NCBI RefSeq assembly: GCF_000786215.1
Contig: NZ_JROG01000004.1
Span: 930,001-994,000 of the forward strand
Reading direction: 5' to 3'
Length of the DNA: 64,000 nucleotides
Source of the DNA: Sphingomonas sp. 35-24ZXX
Lineage (GTDB): Bacteria; Pseudomonadota; Alphaproteobacteria; Sphingomonadales; Sphingomonadaceae
Shown here: piece after piece, positions 49,092 through 57,965 of the stretch
Layout: each line of letters begins with the position of its first letter
Position numbering within the stretch: position 1 is the stretch's first letter
Program-made: the position numbers and the translations under genes
The notes under the pieces: generated by a model
Database searches by the model: none
What the model saw: only the letters and a program-made list of their open reading frames with translations
Told to the model about the DNA's origin: nothing

Positions 49092-50483
49092 ATGGACAGC
49101 ACGGCGATCGCAGCAGCCAGCAAGACGACCGCATTCGATCCCCATAGCCCGGGTTTCGGGTTGTGCATCTCCTACGGCCTGGGCACCATCGCGATCGCGG
49201 TGCTGCTCCACACGGTCACGACGTTCTTCCCGGCACTGATGACCACGGTGCTGGGGCAGTCGCCGGCGCTCGCCGGGCTTTTGCTGACGCTGTCCAAGCT
49301 CTACGATATCGTGGTCGACCTGTTCGTTGGCAACCGCATCGATCGGACCGAGGCGCGGATGAAGACCCGACGCCGGACGATGCTCGCAGGCTCGGTGCTG
49401 GGCGCAGTCAGCTTTTTCCTGCTGTTCAGCCCGCCGGATATCGATGGTCCCTGGCTGATCATCATCCTTTCGGCGACGTTGCTGCTGTATTCGACCGGCT
49501 ATTCGCTGTTTGCGGTGCCTTATGTCGCGATGGGGCCGGATATCGCGCGCAGCTATGATGGACGTACGCGGCTGATGGCCTTTCGCACTTTTTTCAGTGC
49601 GATCGGGCAGATGGGCGCGCTGGCCGGAGCGGCGTGGCTGGTCGAGATGGGCGATGGCGGGCTCGAGGGCTATCGCCTGATGGGGGCGGTGCTTGCCGTC
49701 GTGATCTTCGCCACCCAGCTTTCGGCATGGGCTGGGACCCGTGTCGTTCCCGAGCCTGTTCCGCATCCGCCATCGGAACGCATCGGATTTGCTGCGACGG
49801 CGCGTCAGCTGCTGCGCAATCGCCCCGCCGTCATGCTGCTCAGCGCAAAGCTGCTGCAGTATATTTCGCTGGCGGTGAACATCAGCTCGGGGCTGCTGTT
49901 CAAGCTCAATGTGCTGCAGATCGGCTATGACGGTCAGGCGCAGCTCTCCATCGCACAGAATATCGCGATGGGCGTGTGCACGCCATTGTGGCTGATGGCG
50001 GGCAAGCGCTTCGGTAAGAAGAACTGCTATCTGGCATCCATTGCGCTGTATGGCATCGTCATGCTCAGCTGGCTGCTTGAGGACAGCAGTATCACCACAT
50101 TCGGACTGCTTTCGCGTGGCGTGCTGCAGGGTATCGGCGCGGGAGGAATGATCCTGATGAGCCTGGCCATGCTTCCCGACGTGATGCAGCACGACATGAA
50201 GGTCAACGGCGTGCGCCGCGACGGCGTGTATTCCAGCGTCTATGCGGTGTTCGAAAAGACCGGCTTCGCGCTCGGCGCGGCGTTGATCGGCAGCTATCTC
50301 TCGCTCGCCGGCTATCAGGCGACCACCGGCGGTGCATTGGTCCAGCAAAGCCAATCTGCCATCGATGCGCTGTATTTCGGCAATGCCATTGCGCCTGCGC
50401 TGCTGCTGGCTGCGAGCTTTTTGATCATGCTGTTCTACCCGCTCGGCAAGGCCAATATCGACGGGCAGGGGGCACCTGCGTGA
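49092..50483 (+). CDS. GPH-family MFS transporter 1
   Basis: The 463-residue inner-membrane protein has 12 predicted segments. It shows GPH features: LTLSKLYDIVVDLFVGNRID (like PLxDAxxDPxxG), RTRRRTML, YSLFAVPYVAMGPDIARSYD (VPYxALxxE-like), and SLAMLPDVMQHDM in the second half. GPH proteins import glycosides, glucuronides or organic acids with a cation. It follows the TonB receptor and overlaps the DUF3089 gene (GTGA), so outer- and inner-membrane uptake and hydrolysis are co-expressed. Confidence 0.9.
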   Translation: MDSTAIAAASKTTAFDPHSPGFGLCISYGLGTIAIAVLLHTVTTFFPALMTTVLGQSPALAGLLLTLSKLYDIVVDLFVGNRIDRTEARMKTRRRTMLAGSVLGAVSFFLLFSPPDIDGPWLIIILSATLLLYSTGYSLFAVPYVAMGPDIARSYDGRTRLMAFRTFFSAIGQMGALAGAAWLVEMGDGGLEGYRLMGAVLAVVIFATQLSAWAGTRVVPEPVPHPPSERIGFAATARQLLRNRPAVMLLSAKLLQYISLAVNISSGLLFKLNVLQIGYDGQAQLSIAQNIAMGVCTPLWLMAGKRFGKKNCYLASIALYGIVMLSWLLEDSSITTFGLLSRGVLQGIGAGGMILMSLAMLPDVMQHDMKVNGVRRDGVYSSVYAVFEKTGFALGAALIGSYLSLAGYQATTGGALVQQSQSAIDALYFGNAIAPALLLAASFLIMLFYPLGKANIDGQGAPA

Positions 50484-51472
50484 GGCCAGCTGCCGTGGCC
50501 CTGCTCCTGTCGCTATGGGCATTGGCCTGCGCAGCGATGGAGCCAGGACCGGGGCCTGTTGCGCCTGATTATGCCGATCCTGCAAACTGGTCCGCGCGCG
50601 AAAGTGGGTCGGCAAAACCGGTCGATGTGTTCTACATCCATCCGACGACATTCCGGTCAGAGGACTGGAACCAGCAGATGGACAACCAGACCGCGCGGGC
50701 ATGGACCGATCTGAGCGTCCGTGACCGGCAGCTCGACGCCTTCGCCGCCTGTTGCGCGCGCTTCATGCCCCATTATCGTCAGGCATCGAGCCGGGCCTTT
50801 GTCGAGCGAGCCGGTGAAGGCGCCAAGGCCTATGCCTTTGCCTATGCCGATGTTCGGCGAGCCTTTCTGCATTATCTGGCGCACGACAACAAAGGCCGCC
50901 CGTTCATTCTGGCGGGCCACAGCCAAGGCGCGCTGCATGGTCTCAAGTTGCTCAGATCCGAGATTGCCGGCACGCCAACCGAGCGATTGCTGGTCGCGGC
51001 TTATCTGCCAGGATTGGGCATCCCTGCTGGAAGCCTGCCACCCGGCATCCCGTCGTGTGCGCATCCTGACAGTACGGGCTGCGTGGCGAGCTGGAACAGC
51101 TTTGCCGATGGCAGCGACGTCGCCGCCTATGTCGCGCGATCGGTTGCGGACAATGGCACCCCCGGGGGCGACACGCGCTTGATCTGTAGTAATCCGCTGA
51201 CCTTCGACACCGATATCCCTGCAGCGCCAGCCGATGCTGCTCGCGGTGCGCGACCCGGATCGCCGCAGCCAGGCCCCGTGCCGGCGCTGGAATCCGGCAA
51301 GGTTGCCGCCGCCTGCCGCGATGGTGTGCTGATGGTCAGCCCCGACCCGTCGCTCAAGGTCGACCGGCTGCCAGGCGGCGTCCTGCACATGGCAGACATC
51401 GCCATGTTCTGGGCCGACATATCCAGCAACGCTTCGCTGCGGGTTGCGGCGTGGATGAGGAGCCGCAAATGA
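50480..51472 (+). CDS. Exported DUF3089 alpha/beta hydrolase-like protein
   Basis: A GTG start overlaps the transporter stop. The 330-residue protein has a hydrophobic leader (AAVALLLSLWALACAAM) that ends in a cysteine and could be a lipoprotein signal. VDVFYIHPTTFRSEDWNQQM, YAFAYADVRRAFLHYL, FILAGHSQGALH (nucleophile) and HMADIAMFW are hallmarks of DUF3089 (PF11288). Function in the family is unproven; esterase or lipase action is likely. Overlaps the Tat hydrolase (ATGA). Confidence 0.88.
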   Translation: MRPAAVALLLSLWALACAAMEPGPGPVAPDYADPANWSARESGSAKPVDVFYIHPTTFRSEDWNQQMDNQTARAWTDLSVRDRQLDAFAACCARFMPHYRQASSRAFVERAGEGAKAYAFAYADVRRAFLHYLAHDNKGRPFILAGHSQGALHGLKLLRSEIAGTPTERLLVAAYLPGLGIPAGSLPPGIPSCAHPDSTGCVASWNSFADGSDVAAYVARSVADNGTPGGDTRLICSNPLTFDTDIPAAPADAARGARPGSPQPGPVPALESGKVAAACRDGVLMVSPDPSLKVDRLPGGVLHMADIAMFWADISSNASLRVAAWMRSRK

Positions 51473-52401
51473 CCTTCAACCCCGGTATCGCTCGGCGCAC
51501 TTTTATCGGCGGATCCTTGCTGATCGCGGCCCAAGCAGGCGACGTACGCTCAAGCGAAGTGCTCGCCATGGCGGCACCGTCTGCGGTGGAGCCACCCTGG
51601 ACCGGCGGTGGGACCGTGGCCCGCGCCGGCGGCGTCATCTCCTATCGCACGATCGGGGCGGCAAGCGCCGAACCGGTGGTGCTGCTGCACAAGGTGGGCG
51701 GGTGGCTGGCCGACTGGCGCGACGTCGCACCCCTGCTCGCTGCACGCTATCGTGTGATCGCGATTGACCTGCCGGGCCATGGCGAATCGGTGATGCTTGG
51801 CGCGCCTCCGCACGTGCAGACGGTTTCGGAATCCGCCGCGGTGGTGCTTGCCGTGCTGTCCGAATTGCAGATCGAACGGTTTGCCGTAGCGGGCAACTCG
51901 CTCGGCGGGGTGATCGCGGTGCAGATGGCGGCGCGCTGGCCAGAGCGCGTGCGGGCCCTGATGCTGGCGAGCGTCAGCCTTTATGAAGGCCAGACCCGGG
52001 CGGAGCTCGACAAGGTCGAGCAGGACCGTGATCCGGCGGTGTGGACCGAGGACTGGCGGCCATTGCCCCGGACGATGGAGCAGGTTGCCCGGTTCGGGAC
52101 GGTGAACCCCGCGATAGAGACCGAACAGAATGCCAGCCGCGCCCGGGCAGACCGTTGGGTTCGCCCATCCGAGCGTGGCGTGGCGCTCACCGATACCGCG
52201 GCCCTGCTCGGATTGACTCGGCTTCCAGTTCAGCTGATCTACGCCGACCGAGGCTATTACACCAAGTATATCAAGATCGGGCGCGCAGCTCGCCCCGATG
52301 CGACGATCGTCCAGCTGGCCGATGCTGGATCGTTCGTTCATCAGGAAAAGCCGGCGGAGACGGCAGCGGCAATGCTGGCGTTTCTGGAAGGCCTTTCATG
52401 A
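51469..52401 (+). CDS. Tat-exported alpha/beta hydrolase
   Basis: The start at 51469 (ATGA overlap) gives 310 residues beginning MTFNPGIARRTFIGGSLLIA, a twin-arginine signal. The hydrolase core has VVLLHKVGGWLADWRDV, AIDLPGHGES, AVAGNSLGGVIAVQMA (Ser nucleophile) and a C-terminal SFVHQEKPAE with the His. It overlaps the small-protein gene by ATGA. A periplasmic esterase, amidase or lactonase; the fold also covers N-formylmaleamate deformylase, but nothing specific supports that. Confidence 0.88.
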   Translation: MTFNPGIARRTFIGGSLLIAAQAGDVRSSEVLAMAAPSAVEPPWTGGGTVARAGGVISYRTIGAASAEPVVLLHKVGGWLADWRDVAPLLAARYRVIAIDLPGHGESVMLGAPPHVQTVSESAAVVLAVLSELQIERFAVAGNSLGGVIAVQMAARWPERVRALMLASVSLYEGQTRAELDKVEQDRDPAVWTEDWRPLPRTMEQVARFGTVNPAIETEQNASRARADRWVRPSERGVALTDTAALLGLTRLPVQLIYADRGYYTKYIKIGRAARPDATIVQLADAGSFVHQEKPAETAAAMLAFLEGLS

Positions 52402-52706
52402 GCCAGCGAACGCCCTTTCCGCTGCGGCCGGTCGAAGGTCTGAGCGCAGGCGAGGACATGCTGCTAGGCATGGTCACGGCGTTGGCAGCGCAGCTTGCCG
52501 CCACCCGTGAGCGTCTGGACACGCTGGAACGGGTGCTGGCCCGGCATGGGCTGCCCGGAACCGAAGAGATCGAGGCTTTCGTGCCCGATGCCGATGCCGA
52601 GCGTTCGCGCGACGCGCTGCGCCAGAGGATGATCGCGCGTGTTTTCAACCCGTTGCTGCAGTCGGTGGAAAGCGGGTTTGCAGGCAAGGAGTCACCCGAG
52701 CAATGA
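52398..52706 (+). CDS. Small helical partner protein, module copy 2
   Basis: A 102-residue protein overlapping both neighbours by ATGA. AAQLAATRERLDTLERVLAR, then EIEAFVPDADAERSRDALRQ resembles the central part of the 88- and 108-residue proteins beside the other two methyltransferases: helix ending LERVLA, a short turn, I-x-x-F-x-P, then a charged helix. Here the order is small gene first, methyltransferase second, the reverse of the other copies. No known family. Confidence 0.75.
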   Translation: MSQRTPFPLRPVEGLSAGEDMLLGMVTALAAQLAATRERLDTLERVLARHGLPGTEEIEAFVPDADAERSRDALRQRMIARVFNPLLQSVESGFAGKESPEQ

Positions 52707-53824
52707 GCATCCAGGGGCATGCCATGCTGGCGCAGGCCAGTCATGATGAACAGGCCGAACAGCTGTTCGTGCGCGATCTCAAGGGGTTCGTTTCGGGGGA
52801 CTGTGAGCGGCTGATCGCTCGCGCTGCCGAAGCGCGCGACTCCTCGCCGGGCACAAACGATGCGGCGGCAGAGGCACTGGCGCATTTGGGCGAGATTCCC
52901 GGGTTTCGCCACTGGCTGGCGGCGCGACGGCACACGCAGACCCTGCTCTGGGATGTGGTCGCGGCGTGTGTCGACCGGCAGCTTCCCCATCTGGACGAGA
53001 TGGCGGAACGGCTGCGCGGCACAGGCAGCGTCCATGTCGATCCACAATACCGCACCCCCCGCCACCTCGCCGAAAGCGACGTTCATCTGATGCCCGGCGG
53101 TTATGACGAGGACGACGGCAGCGTACGTCAGGGTGCGCTGATGGATCGTGGCGGCGCGGTGTATATGCTCGGGCGCAATGGCGGCTTTCTGAACGATCGC
53201 CGCGGGCATACCGCGGCCGCGCATCTGCTGCACCGGTTTCCGGACTTCGCGCCGAGCAACCTGCTGGAACTGGGATGCGGGATCGGTTCCAGTCTCGTTC
53301 CGATGGCGGGCTATTTCCCGCGCGCTCAGGCGCATGGCGTCGACGTCGGCCGCGGCGTGCTGGATTATGCCCGCGCCCGCGCTGCGGGCCTTGGCGTCGC
53401 GCTGGACCTGCGATGCGACGATGCTACCGCGACCAGCTATCCGGACGAGAGCTTCGATCTGCTCTTCTCGTGCGTCGTGATCCACGAACTGGCGCCGGGC
53501 AGTATCCCCGCCCTGCTCGCCGAATGCTACCGGCTGCTGCGCCCAGGCGGGGTCGTGCTGCATCTCGAGGTACCGCAGCGCTACGACGAACTCGGGCTGT
53601 GGACCAAGATTCGCGCCGAGATCGAGGCACACTACAACAACGAGCCCAATTGGGTCGCCGCCACGAGCGCGGATTATGCCCCGTTGCTGCACGCTGCCGG
53701 CTTTCGCGATGTTGTCACCGGCTATCAGGATGCCACCGACCATGCCGAACCCGGCAACAACGGCTTTGGTGCACAATCCAAGGGCGTTTTCCGGTCATGG
53801 TCGGTGATGTCGGCACTCAAGTGA
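52703..53824 (+). CDS. Class I SAM-dependent methyltransferase, module copy 2
   Basis: The 373-residue protein has an N-terminal helical domain of about 150 residues. It ends SDVHLMPGGYDEDDGSVRQG, aligning loosely with the H-x-x-x-GG[WY]D block of the other copies. The Rossmann fold follows: LLELGCGIGSSLVPMAGYFP, AHGVDVGRGVLDYA, SFDLLFSCVVIHELAPGSIP and LLRPGGVVLHLEVP. The N-terminal region is more divergent than in copies 1 and 3. Overlaps the small gene before and the lipase gene after (GTGA). Confidence 0.88.
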   Translation: MSIQGHAMLAQASHDEQAEQLFVRDLKGFVSGDCERLIARAAEARDSSPGTNDAAAEALAHLGEIPGFRHWLAARRHTQTLLWDVVAACVDRQLPHLDEMAERLRGTGSVHVDPQYRTPRHLAESDVHLMPGGYDEDDGSVRQGALMDRGGAVYMLGRNGGFLNDRRGHTAAAHLLHRFPDFAPSNLLELGCGIGSSLVPMAGYFPRAQAHGVDVGRGVLDYARARAAGLGVALDLRCDDATATSYPDESFDLLFSCVVIHELAPGSIPALLAECYRLLRPGGVVLHLEVPQRYDELGLWTKIRAEIEAHYNNEPNWVAATSADYAPLLHAAGFRDVVTGYQDATDHAEPGNNGFGAQSKGVFRSWSVMSALK

Positions 53825-55110
53825 AATCCGCGGCCCTGTCGCTACTGACGACGGCGTTGCTGATGTCGGCGCTGGTGCTTCCGTCAGGGGGCACCGCCCA
53901 GTCGTTGCCTGATGATCGCGGAGCGTCCCCCTTTTATCGCTGGCAGGCCGCAATTCCCGCAGCGGGCCGATTGCTGCGCTCCGAACCACTTTTGCGTCGC
54001 GAGCTTCCGGCGATTGCCGGATCGGGCTTGCGGGTCTTGTACAGCTCGATCAGCGATTTCGGCAGCGAACGCGCCATTGTTGCGTCGGGGGCGGTCTATT
54101 TCCCCGAGGGGAAGCCTCCCTCCGATGGCTGGCGGGTGATGCTGTGGGCGCATGGCACCAAGGGCGTGGCCGATCGCTGCGCGCCGTCCTTTGCCGGGCT
54201 TGATGCCGCGGAGTCCGAATTTGTCGGTCGCTGGCTCGCGCGCGGCTATGCGGTGATCGCGCCCGATTACGAAGGCTTAGGGACGCCTGGTCCGCACCCC
54301 TATATGGGGCTTGGGTCTGCTGCACGATCGATGCTCGATGCTGCCCGTGCTTTTGCGTCGGACCCGCGTCTGTCACGCGACCTGGTCGTTGCCGGCCATT
54401 CGCAAGGTGCGCATGCCGCATTCGGAGCGGGCCTGCTCCATCCGAGCTATGCGCCCGAAGTCCGGGTTCGCGCCGTGTTGGCGGCGGGCCTGCCGGGCGA
54501 GGCCGGGCTGGCGCACGCAGACCCCGCATCCGATCAATCGGGTTCGCCTTGGGCCGCTCCGCTCGATCCGGGTACGCCGCGCGATTCCGTGCGCAGCCTG
54601 CGAACCGGAGCGTTCGATCCCTGGATTGCGGTCTATCTCAATTATGTTTCCTCCTATGCATTGGCCTTTCCCGGATTCCAGGCGGACCAATGGCTCACCA
54701 CCGAAGGCCTCAAGGCGACCGATGAGCTGTCGAGTTCGTGCGCCTCGCAGACATTGGCCGCGTTTATGGCTTCCCGGCGGCCGGTGTCGGATCTGATGAA
54801 ACGGGACCTTTCGGTCCTCGAACGGGGGGCGGCGCGTTATCGGCGCTATCCCGCGCCGCATTTTTCGATGCCGGTGCTGGTGATCATCGCGCGCCACGAT
54901 GCGCTGACCGCGCCCGAGTTGTCGTTCAACATGGCTAGGGCGGCGTGTCGCCGGGGGAGTGCGGTTACCGTGCGCTATGTCGACCGCGGCAGCCATGCCG
55001 ATGCGCGCGCCGAGCTTGGGCGGGCAGGGCTGGATTTTGCCGATGCCGCGATGGCAGGCAGACCTGTGCAATCCGATTGTCCAGCGTTGGCCTGGCCCGG
55101 GCGCGGCTGA
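53821..55110 (+). CDS. Secreted lipase-family protein
   Basis: A GTG at 53821 overlaps the methyltransferase stop and starts a signal peptide (SAALSLLTTALLMSALVLPS, then GGTAQS); 429 residues. The secretory-lipase (LIP) features are VMLWAHGTKGVADRCAPS, VIAPDYEGLGTPGPHPYMGL, nucleophile VVAGHSQGAHAAFGAG, Asp in IIARHDALT and His in DRGSHADARAE. It is the last gene of the coupled plus-strand run and should act outside the cytoplasm on ester substrates. Confidence 0.88.
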   Translation: MKSAALSLLTTALLMSALVLPSGGTAQSLPDDRGASPFYRWQAAIPAAGRLLRSEPLLRRELPAIAGSGLRVLYSSISDFGSERAIVASGAVYFPEGKPPSDGWRVMLWAHGTKGVADRCAPSFAGLDAAESEFVGRWLARGYAVIAPDYEGLGTPGPHPYMGLGSAARSMLDAARAFASDPRLSRDLVVAGHSQGAHAAFGAGLLHPSYAPEVRVRAVLAAGLPGEAGLAHADPASDQSGSPWAAPLDPGTPRDSVRSLRTGAFDPWIAVYLNYVSSYALAFPGFQADQWLTTEGLKATDELSSSCASQTLAAFMASRRPVSDLMKRDLSVLERGAARYRRYPAPHFSMPVLVIIARHDALTAPELSFNMARAACRRGSAVTVRYVDRGSHADARAELGRAGLDFADAAMAGRPVQSDCPALAWPGRG

Positions 55111-55115
55111 GAGGC

Positions 55116-55403
55116 TCAGCCGATGATGCGGATGGTGAAATCGCCTGCCTGCGCGCGCAGCGGTTCCAGCGCGCGATAGCGTGCCGATTCGATATAGGCG
55201 CGGGCCGCGTCCGCATTCGGAAAGGCAATGACGATGGCAGATTCGTGCGTAGCTCCCTGGCCCGCCAGCATGGCCAGTGTCTTGCCCCGCATGACGGTCT
55301 CGCCGCCGATCGCCGCATTCACCTCTGCCACCGCCTCGCGATAGCGGGCAAAGGCATCGCCATCACGGATCGCGGCAATGGTCAGGACAAAGGCTTTGCT
55401 CAT
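55116..55403 (-). CDS. DUF1330 domain protein
   Basis: The 95-residue protein starts MSKAFVLTIAAIRDGDAFAR and contains ETVMRGKTLAMLAGQG, SAIVIAFPNADAARAYIES and a closing beta strand, the ferredoxin-like alpha-beta-barrel dimer fold of DUF1330 (NIPSNAP-like). The catalytic role is unknown; relatives are found in degradation clusters. It is convergent with the lipase gene (5-bp gap). Confidence 0.88.
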   Translation of the reverse strand: MSKAFVLTIAAIRDGDAFARYREAVAEVNAAIGGETVMRGKTLAMLAGQGATHESAIVIAFPNADAARAYIESARYRALEPLRAQAGDFTIRIIG

Positions 55404-55579
55404 GTTGGGATTCCTTGGGCGTCAGCATCGTGCGACCGGCTAACGGTCTAGGCGACGCTGACGTTGCAGGCGCGCGCGGACATCGGTTTGTTCGCACCGC
55501 GACTAACCTGGCCCGTGGTCACCGCACGCGCGTCAAGCGGTGGTACCGTGCCGTCTCTTCCGGAATCAGGAGTTGCGAC

Positions 55580-57043
55580 GTGTTTGAAGAAGCCGAAACT
55601 TTCTACGATAGCGCCCCCGGGCCGCTGGCTTCATGGGTTGCGGGCCTGGGGCTTGAACAGACGATCGCCGGCCAGGATGCACATGCGGAACCGGCCCTGA
55701 TCGTCCATCCTGCCGATGGCCTGTCGCAGCTTGCCTATCCCGATGCCACTTCCGGCCATGCGGCGGACGCCGTGGCCGCTGCTGCGCGCGCATTCGCGTC
55801 ATGGTCGCAAACCAGCTGGGATCACCGCAGCGCGTTGCTGGAACGCTTTGCCGATGCGATATGGGGTGCGCGGCAGACGCTGACCTATCTCGTCGCCGCA
55901 GAGACGGGGCGTCCGCTGCGCCGTGCATACAGCGAAATCTTCTTCTCGGTCGATTATGTCCGCACGATCGCAGCGCAGCGCCTGGCAGAGATCGATTACA
56001 GCCGGACGGGGCTTCGCGCGCGGCTCGTCCATCGGCCCCTGGGCGTCGCCGTGGCGATCGCGCCCTGGAACGGCCCGGTCATCCTCGCGGTGGCAAAGCT
56101 CGCCAACGCTTTGCTCGCAGGCGATACGCTGGTGCTGCGCCCGGCACCCCAGACGCCCTTGTCGGCCCTGTATCTGGGCATGCTGGGGCGTGACATCTTT
56201 CCACCCGGCGTGCTCAATGTTGTTACTGGCGATGCTTCGGTGGGGGCCGCGCTGGTCGAGCATCCAGATGTGGCCAAGATCTCGTTCACCGGATCGACCG
56301 AGACGGGCCGGAAAATCGCTGCCGCCGCTGCGCCCGGGCTGAAGCGGTTGACGCTGGAACTGGGCGGCAACGATGCGGCCATCGTGCTCGCGGATGCCGA
56401 CCCCGAGGCTGTGGCGAACACGGTCTATCGGATCTCGCTGGAGAATGCGGGCCAGTTCTGTGCGGCGATCAAGCGGTTGTATGTGCATGACAGCCTCTAT
56501 GCCGAGATCCGCGACCGGATCAGCGCGATGGCACAAACGGCGGTTGCGGGCGCTGCGTTCCACCCGGCAAGCACGCTGGCACCCTTGCAGAGTGCAGCGC
56601 AGCGCGCGCGCGTTCAGGGCTTTGTCGACGATGCCATCGCTCGTGGTGCCACCGCACAGGGCCCAGCGTTGACGGGCGGGGGTGAAGGCTTTTTCCTGCC
56701 GCCGATGCTGATCGAGAATTGCCGCAGCGATTTCCCGATCGTTGCGGAGGAACAGTTCGGACCGGCGTTGCCGATCATGCCGTTCGATGATGAGGCCGAA
56801 GTTCTGAGTGCCGCCAATGCCAACCAATACGGCCTCGGCGGATCGGTCTGGAGCCGCGACGTCGACCGCGCGATCGCACTTGCCGAAAAGTTGCGGGCCG
56901 GCACCGCGTGGATCAACCAGCACGGAGCGTTTTCTGCCGCCTTGCCGATGCCGTTCGCCGGTCAGTCGGGGATCGGCATGGATTATGCGCATTTCGGGGT
57001 CGCCGAACATTCGCGCGCGATGCTGATCAACGCCAAGCTCTAG
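55580..57043 (+). CDS. NAD(P)-dependent aldehyde dehydrogenase
   Basis: The start is the GTG at 55580, seven bases after CAGGAG; the frame is open back to 55415 but without family similarity. The 487-residue product has GVAVAIAPWNGPVILAVAKL, SFTGSTETGRKIA, LELGGND (general base Glu), NAGQFCAA (nucleophile Cys) and EEQFGPALPIMPFDD. It is a full ALDH oxidising a pathway aldehyde to an acid. About 90 bp separate it from the Asp/Glu-racemase-fold gene on the same strand. Confidence 0.93.
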   Translation: MFEEAETFYDSAPGPLASWVAGLGLEQTIAGQDAHAEPALIVHPADGLSQLAYPDATSGHAADAVAAAARAFASWSQTSWDHRSALLERFADAIWGARQTLTYLVAAETGRPLRRAYSEIFFSVDYVRTIAAQRLAEIDYSRTGLRARLVHRPLGVAVAIAPWNGPVILAVAKLANALLAGDTLVLRPAPQTPLSALYLGMLGRDIFPPGVLNVVTGDASVGAALVEHPDVAKISFTGSTETGRKIAAAAAPGLKRLTLELGGNDAAIVLADADPEAVANTVYRISLENAGQFCAAIKRLYVHDSLYAEIRDRISAMAQTAVAGAAFHPASTLAPLQSAAQRARVQGFVDDAIARGATAQGPALTGGGEGFFLPPMLIENCRSDFPIVAEEQFGPALPIMPFDDEAEVLSAANANQYGLGGSVWSRDVDRAIALAEKLRAGTAWINQHGAFSAALPMPFAGQSGIGMDYAHFGVAEHSRAMLINAKL

Positions 57044-57140
57044 CCATTTTATCGCCAGGCGAAAACCGGCCGCCAACGCGCTCGCGCTGCCAAGGCTGGC
57101 GCAGCTAATCGTCGGCTATCAGAAAAGGAGAGTGTTGCAG

Positions 57141-57914
57141 ATGATCGCGTCTCAACGCAACGGCCATGGCCCCAACAATCTGGGCTATCGCAAACTGTTC
57201 GGCGTGCTGGGCCCGTCGACCAACACCATCGTCCAGCCCGACTTCGACGACATGCGGCCTTATGGTGTTACCAACCATTACAGCCGGATCGTGGTGGATG
57301 ACGCACAGGCCGTTTCCAACGAAAGCTTCATGGCGGGCACGATGGAAATCAGCCGCAACACCGCAGATGCGGTTCGCGGGGTGATGACGTGCCGTCCGGA
57401 CTATCTGGTGATGGGCATGTCGGCGGTGACCTTCTATGGCGGCGCGGAAGGCGGACGGCGCTGGCGTGAGCAGATCGAATCCCTCTCTGGGGTCGGTGTG
57501 TCGACGGGCGCGGAGGCCGTGGTGGCGGCGCTCGCGGCCTATGGCAAGCCCCGCCGCGTTGCGGTGGTGTCGCCCTATTGGCCCGCCGCCAATATCGAGG
57601 TGGTCCGCTATCTCGCCGATCACGGCTACGAGACCGTGCGCGACATTCCGCTGCAGTGCGCCAGCTGGACCGCGATCGCGCAGGTGACCGAGCAGCGGCT
57701 GCGCGCGGCATTTCACGCGCTCGATGGCGATGATGTCGATGCCATCATTCAGGTGGGTACAAACCTGTCAGCAGTGCGCTTTGCCGCAGCGGCAGAGCTT
57801 TGGCTCGGCAAGCCGGTGATCGCGATCAACACCGCGACCTATTGGCATGCCCTGCGCGCCAATCGCATCGACGACCGGATGCCCGGCTTCGGCCGCCTGC
57901 TTTCAGACTTTTGA
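57141..57914 (+). CDS. Asp/Glu racemase-fold (maleate isomerase/AMDase-like) protein
   Basis: The ATG at 57141 follows AAAAGGAG with ten-base spacing; 257 residues. LFGVLGPSTNTIVQPDFDDM, VMGMSAVTFYGGAEGGRRWR and TGAEAVVAALAAYGKPRRVAVVSPY place it with maleate cis-trans isomerases and arylmalonate decarboxylases. The two catalytic cysteines of maleate isomerase are not seen where expected: the first site reads MGMSAVTF and the second VGTNLSAV. It is therefore probably not a canonical maleate isomerase, and another lyase or isomerase reaction is likely. Confidence 0.82.
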   Translation: MIASQRNGHGPNNLGYRKLFGVLGPSTNTIVQPDFDDMRPYGVTNHYSRIVVDDAQAVSNESFMAGTMEISRNTADAVRGVMTCRPDYLVMGMSAVTFYGGAEGGRRWREQIESLSGVGVSTGAEAVVAALAAYGKPRRVAVVSPYWPAANIEVVRYLADHGYETVRDIPLQCASWTAIAQVTEQRLRAAFHALDGDDVDAIIQVGTNLSAVRFAAAAELWLGKPVIAINTATYWHALRANRIDDRMPGFGRLLSDF

Positions 57915-57965
57915 CAAATTTCCCGCCGGGCAGCCGGCGCATGGATATCATTTTGGGGCATATCA

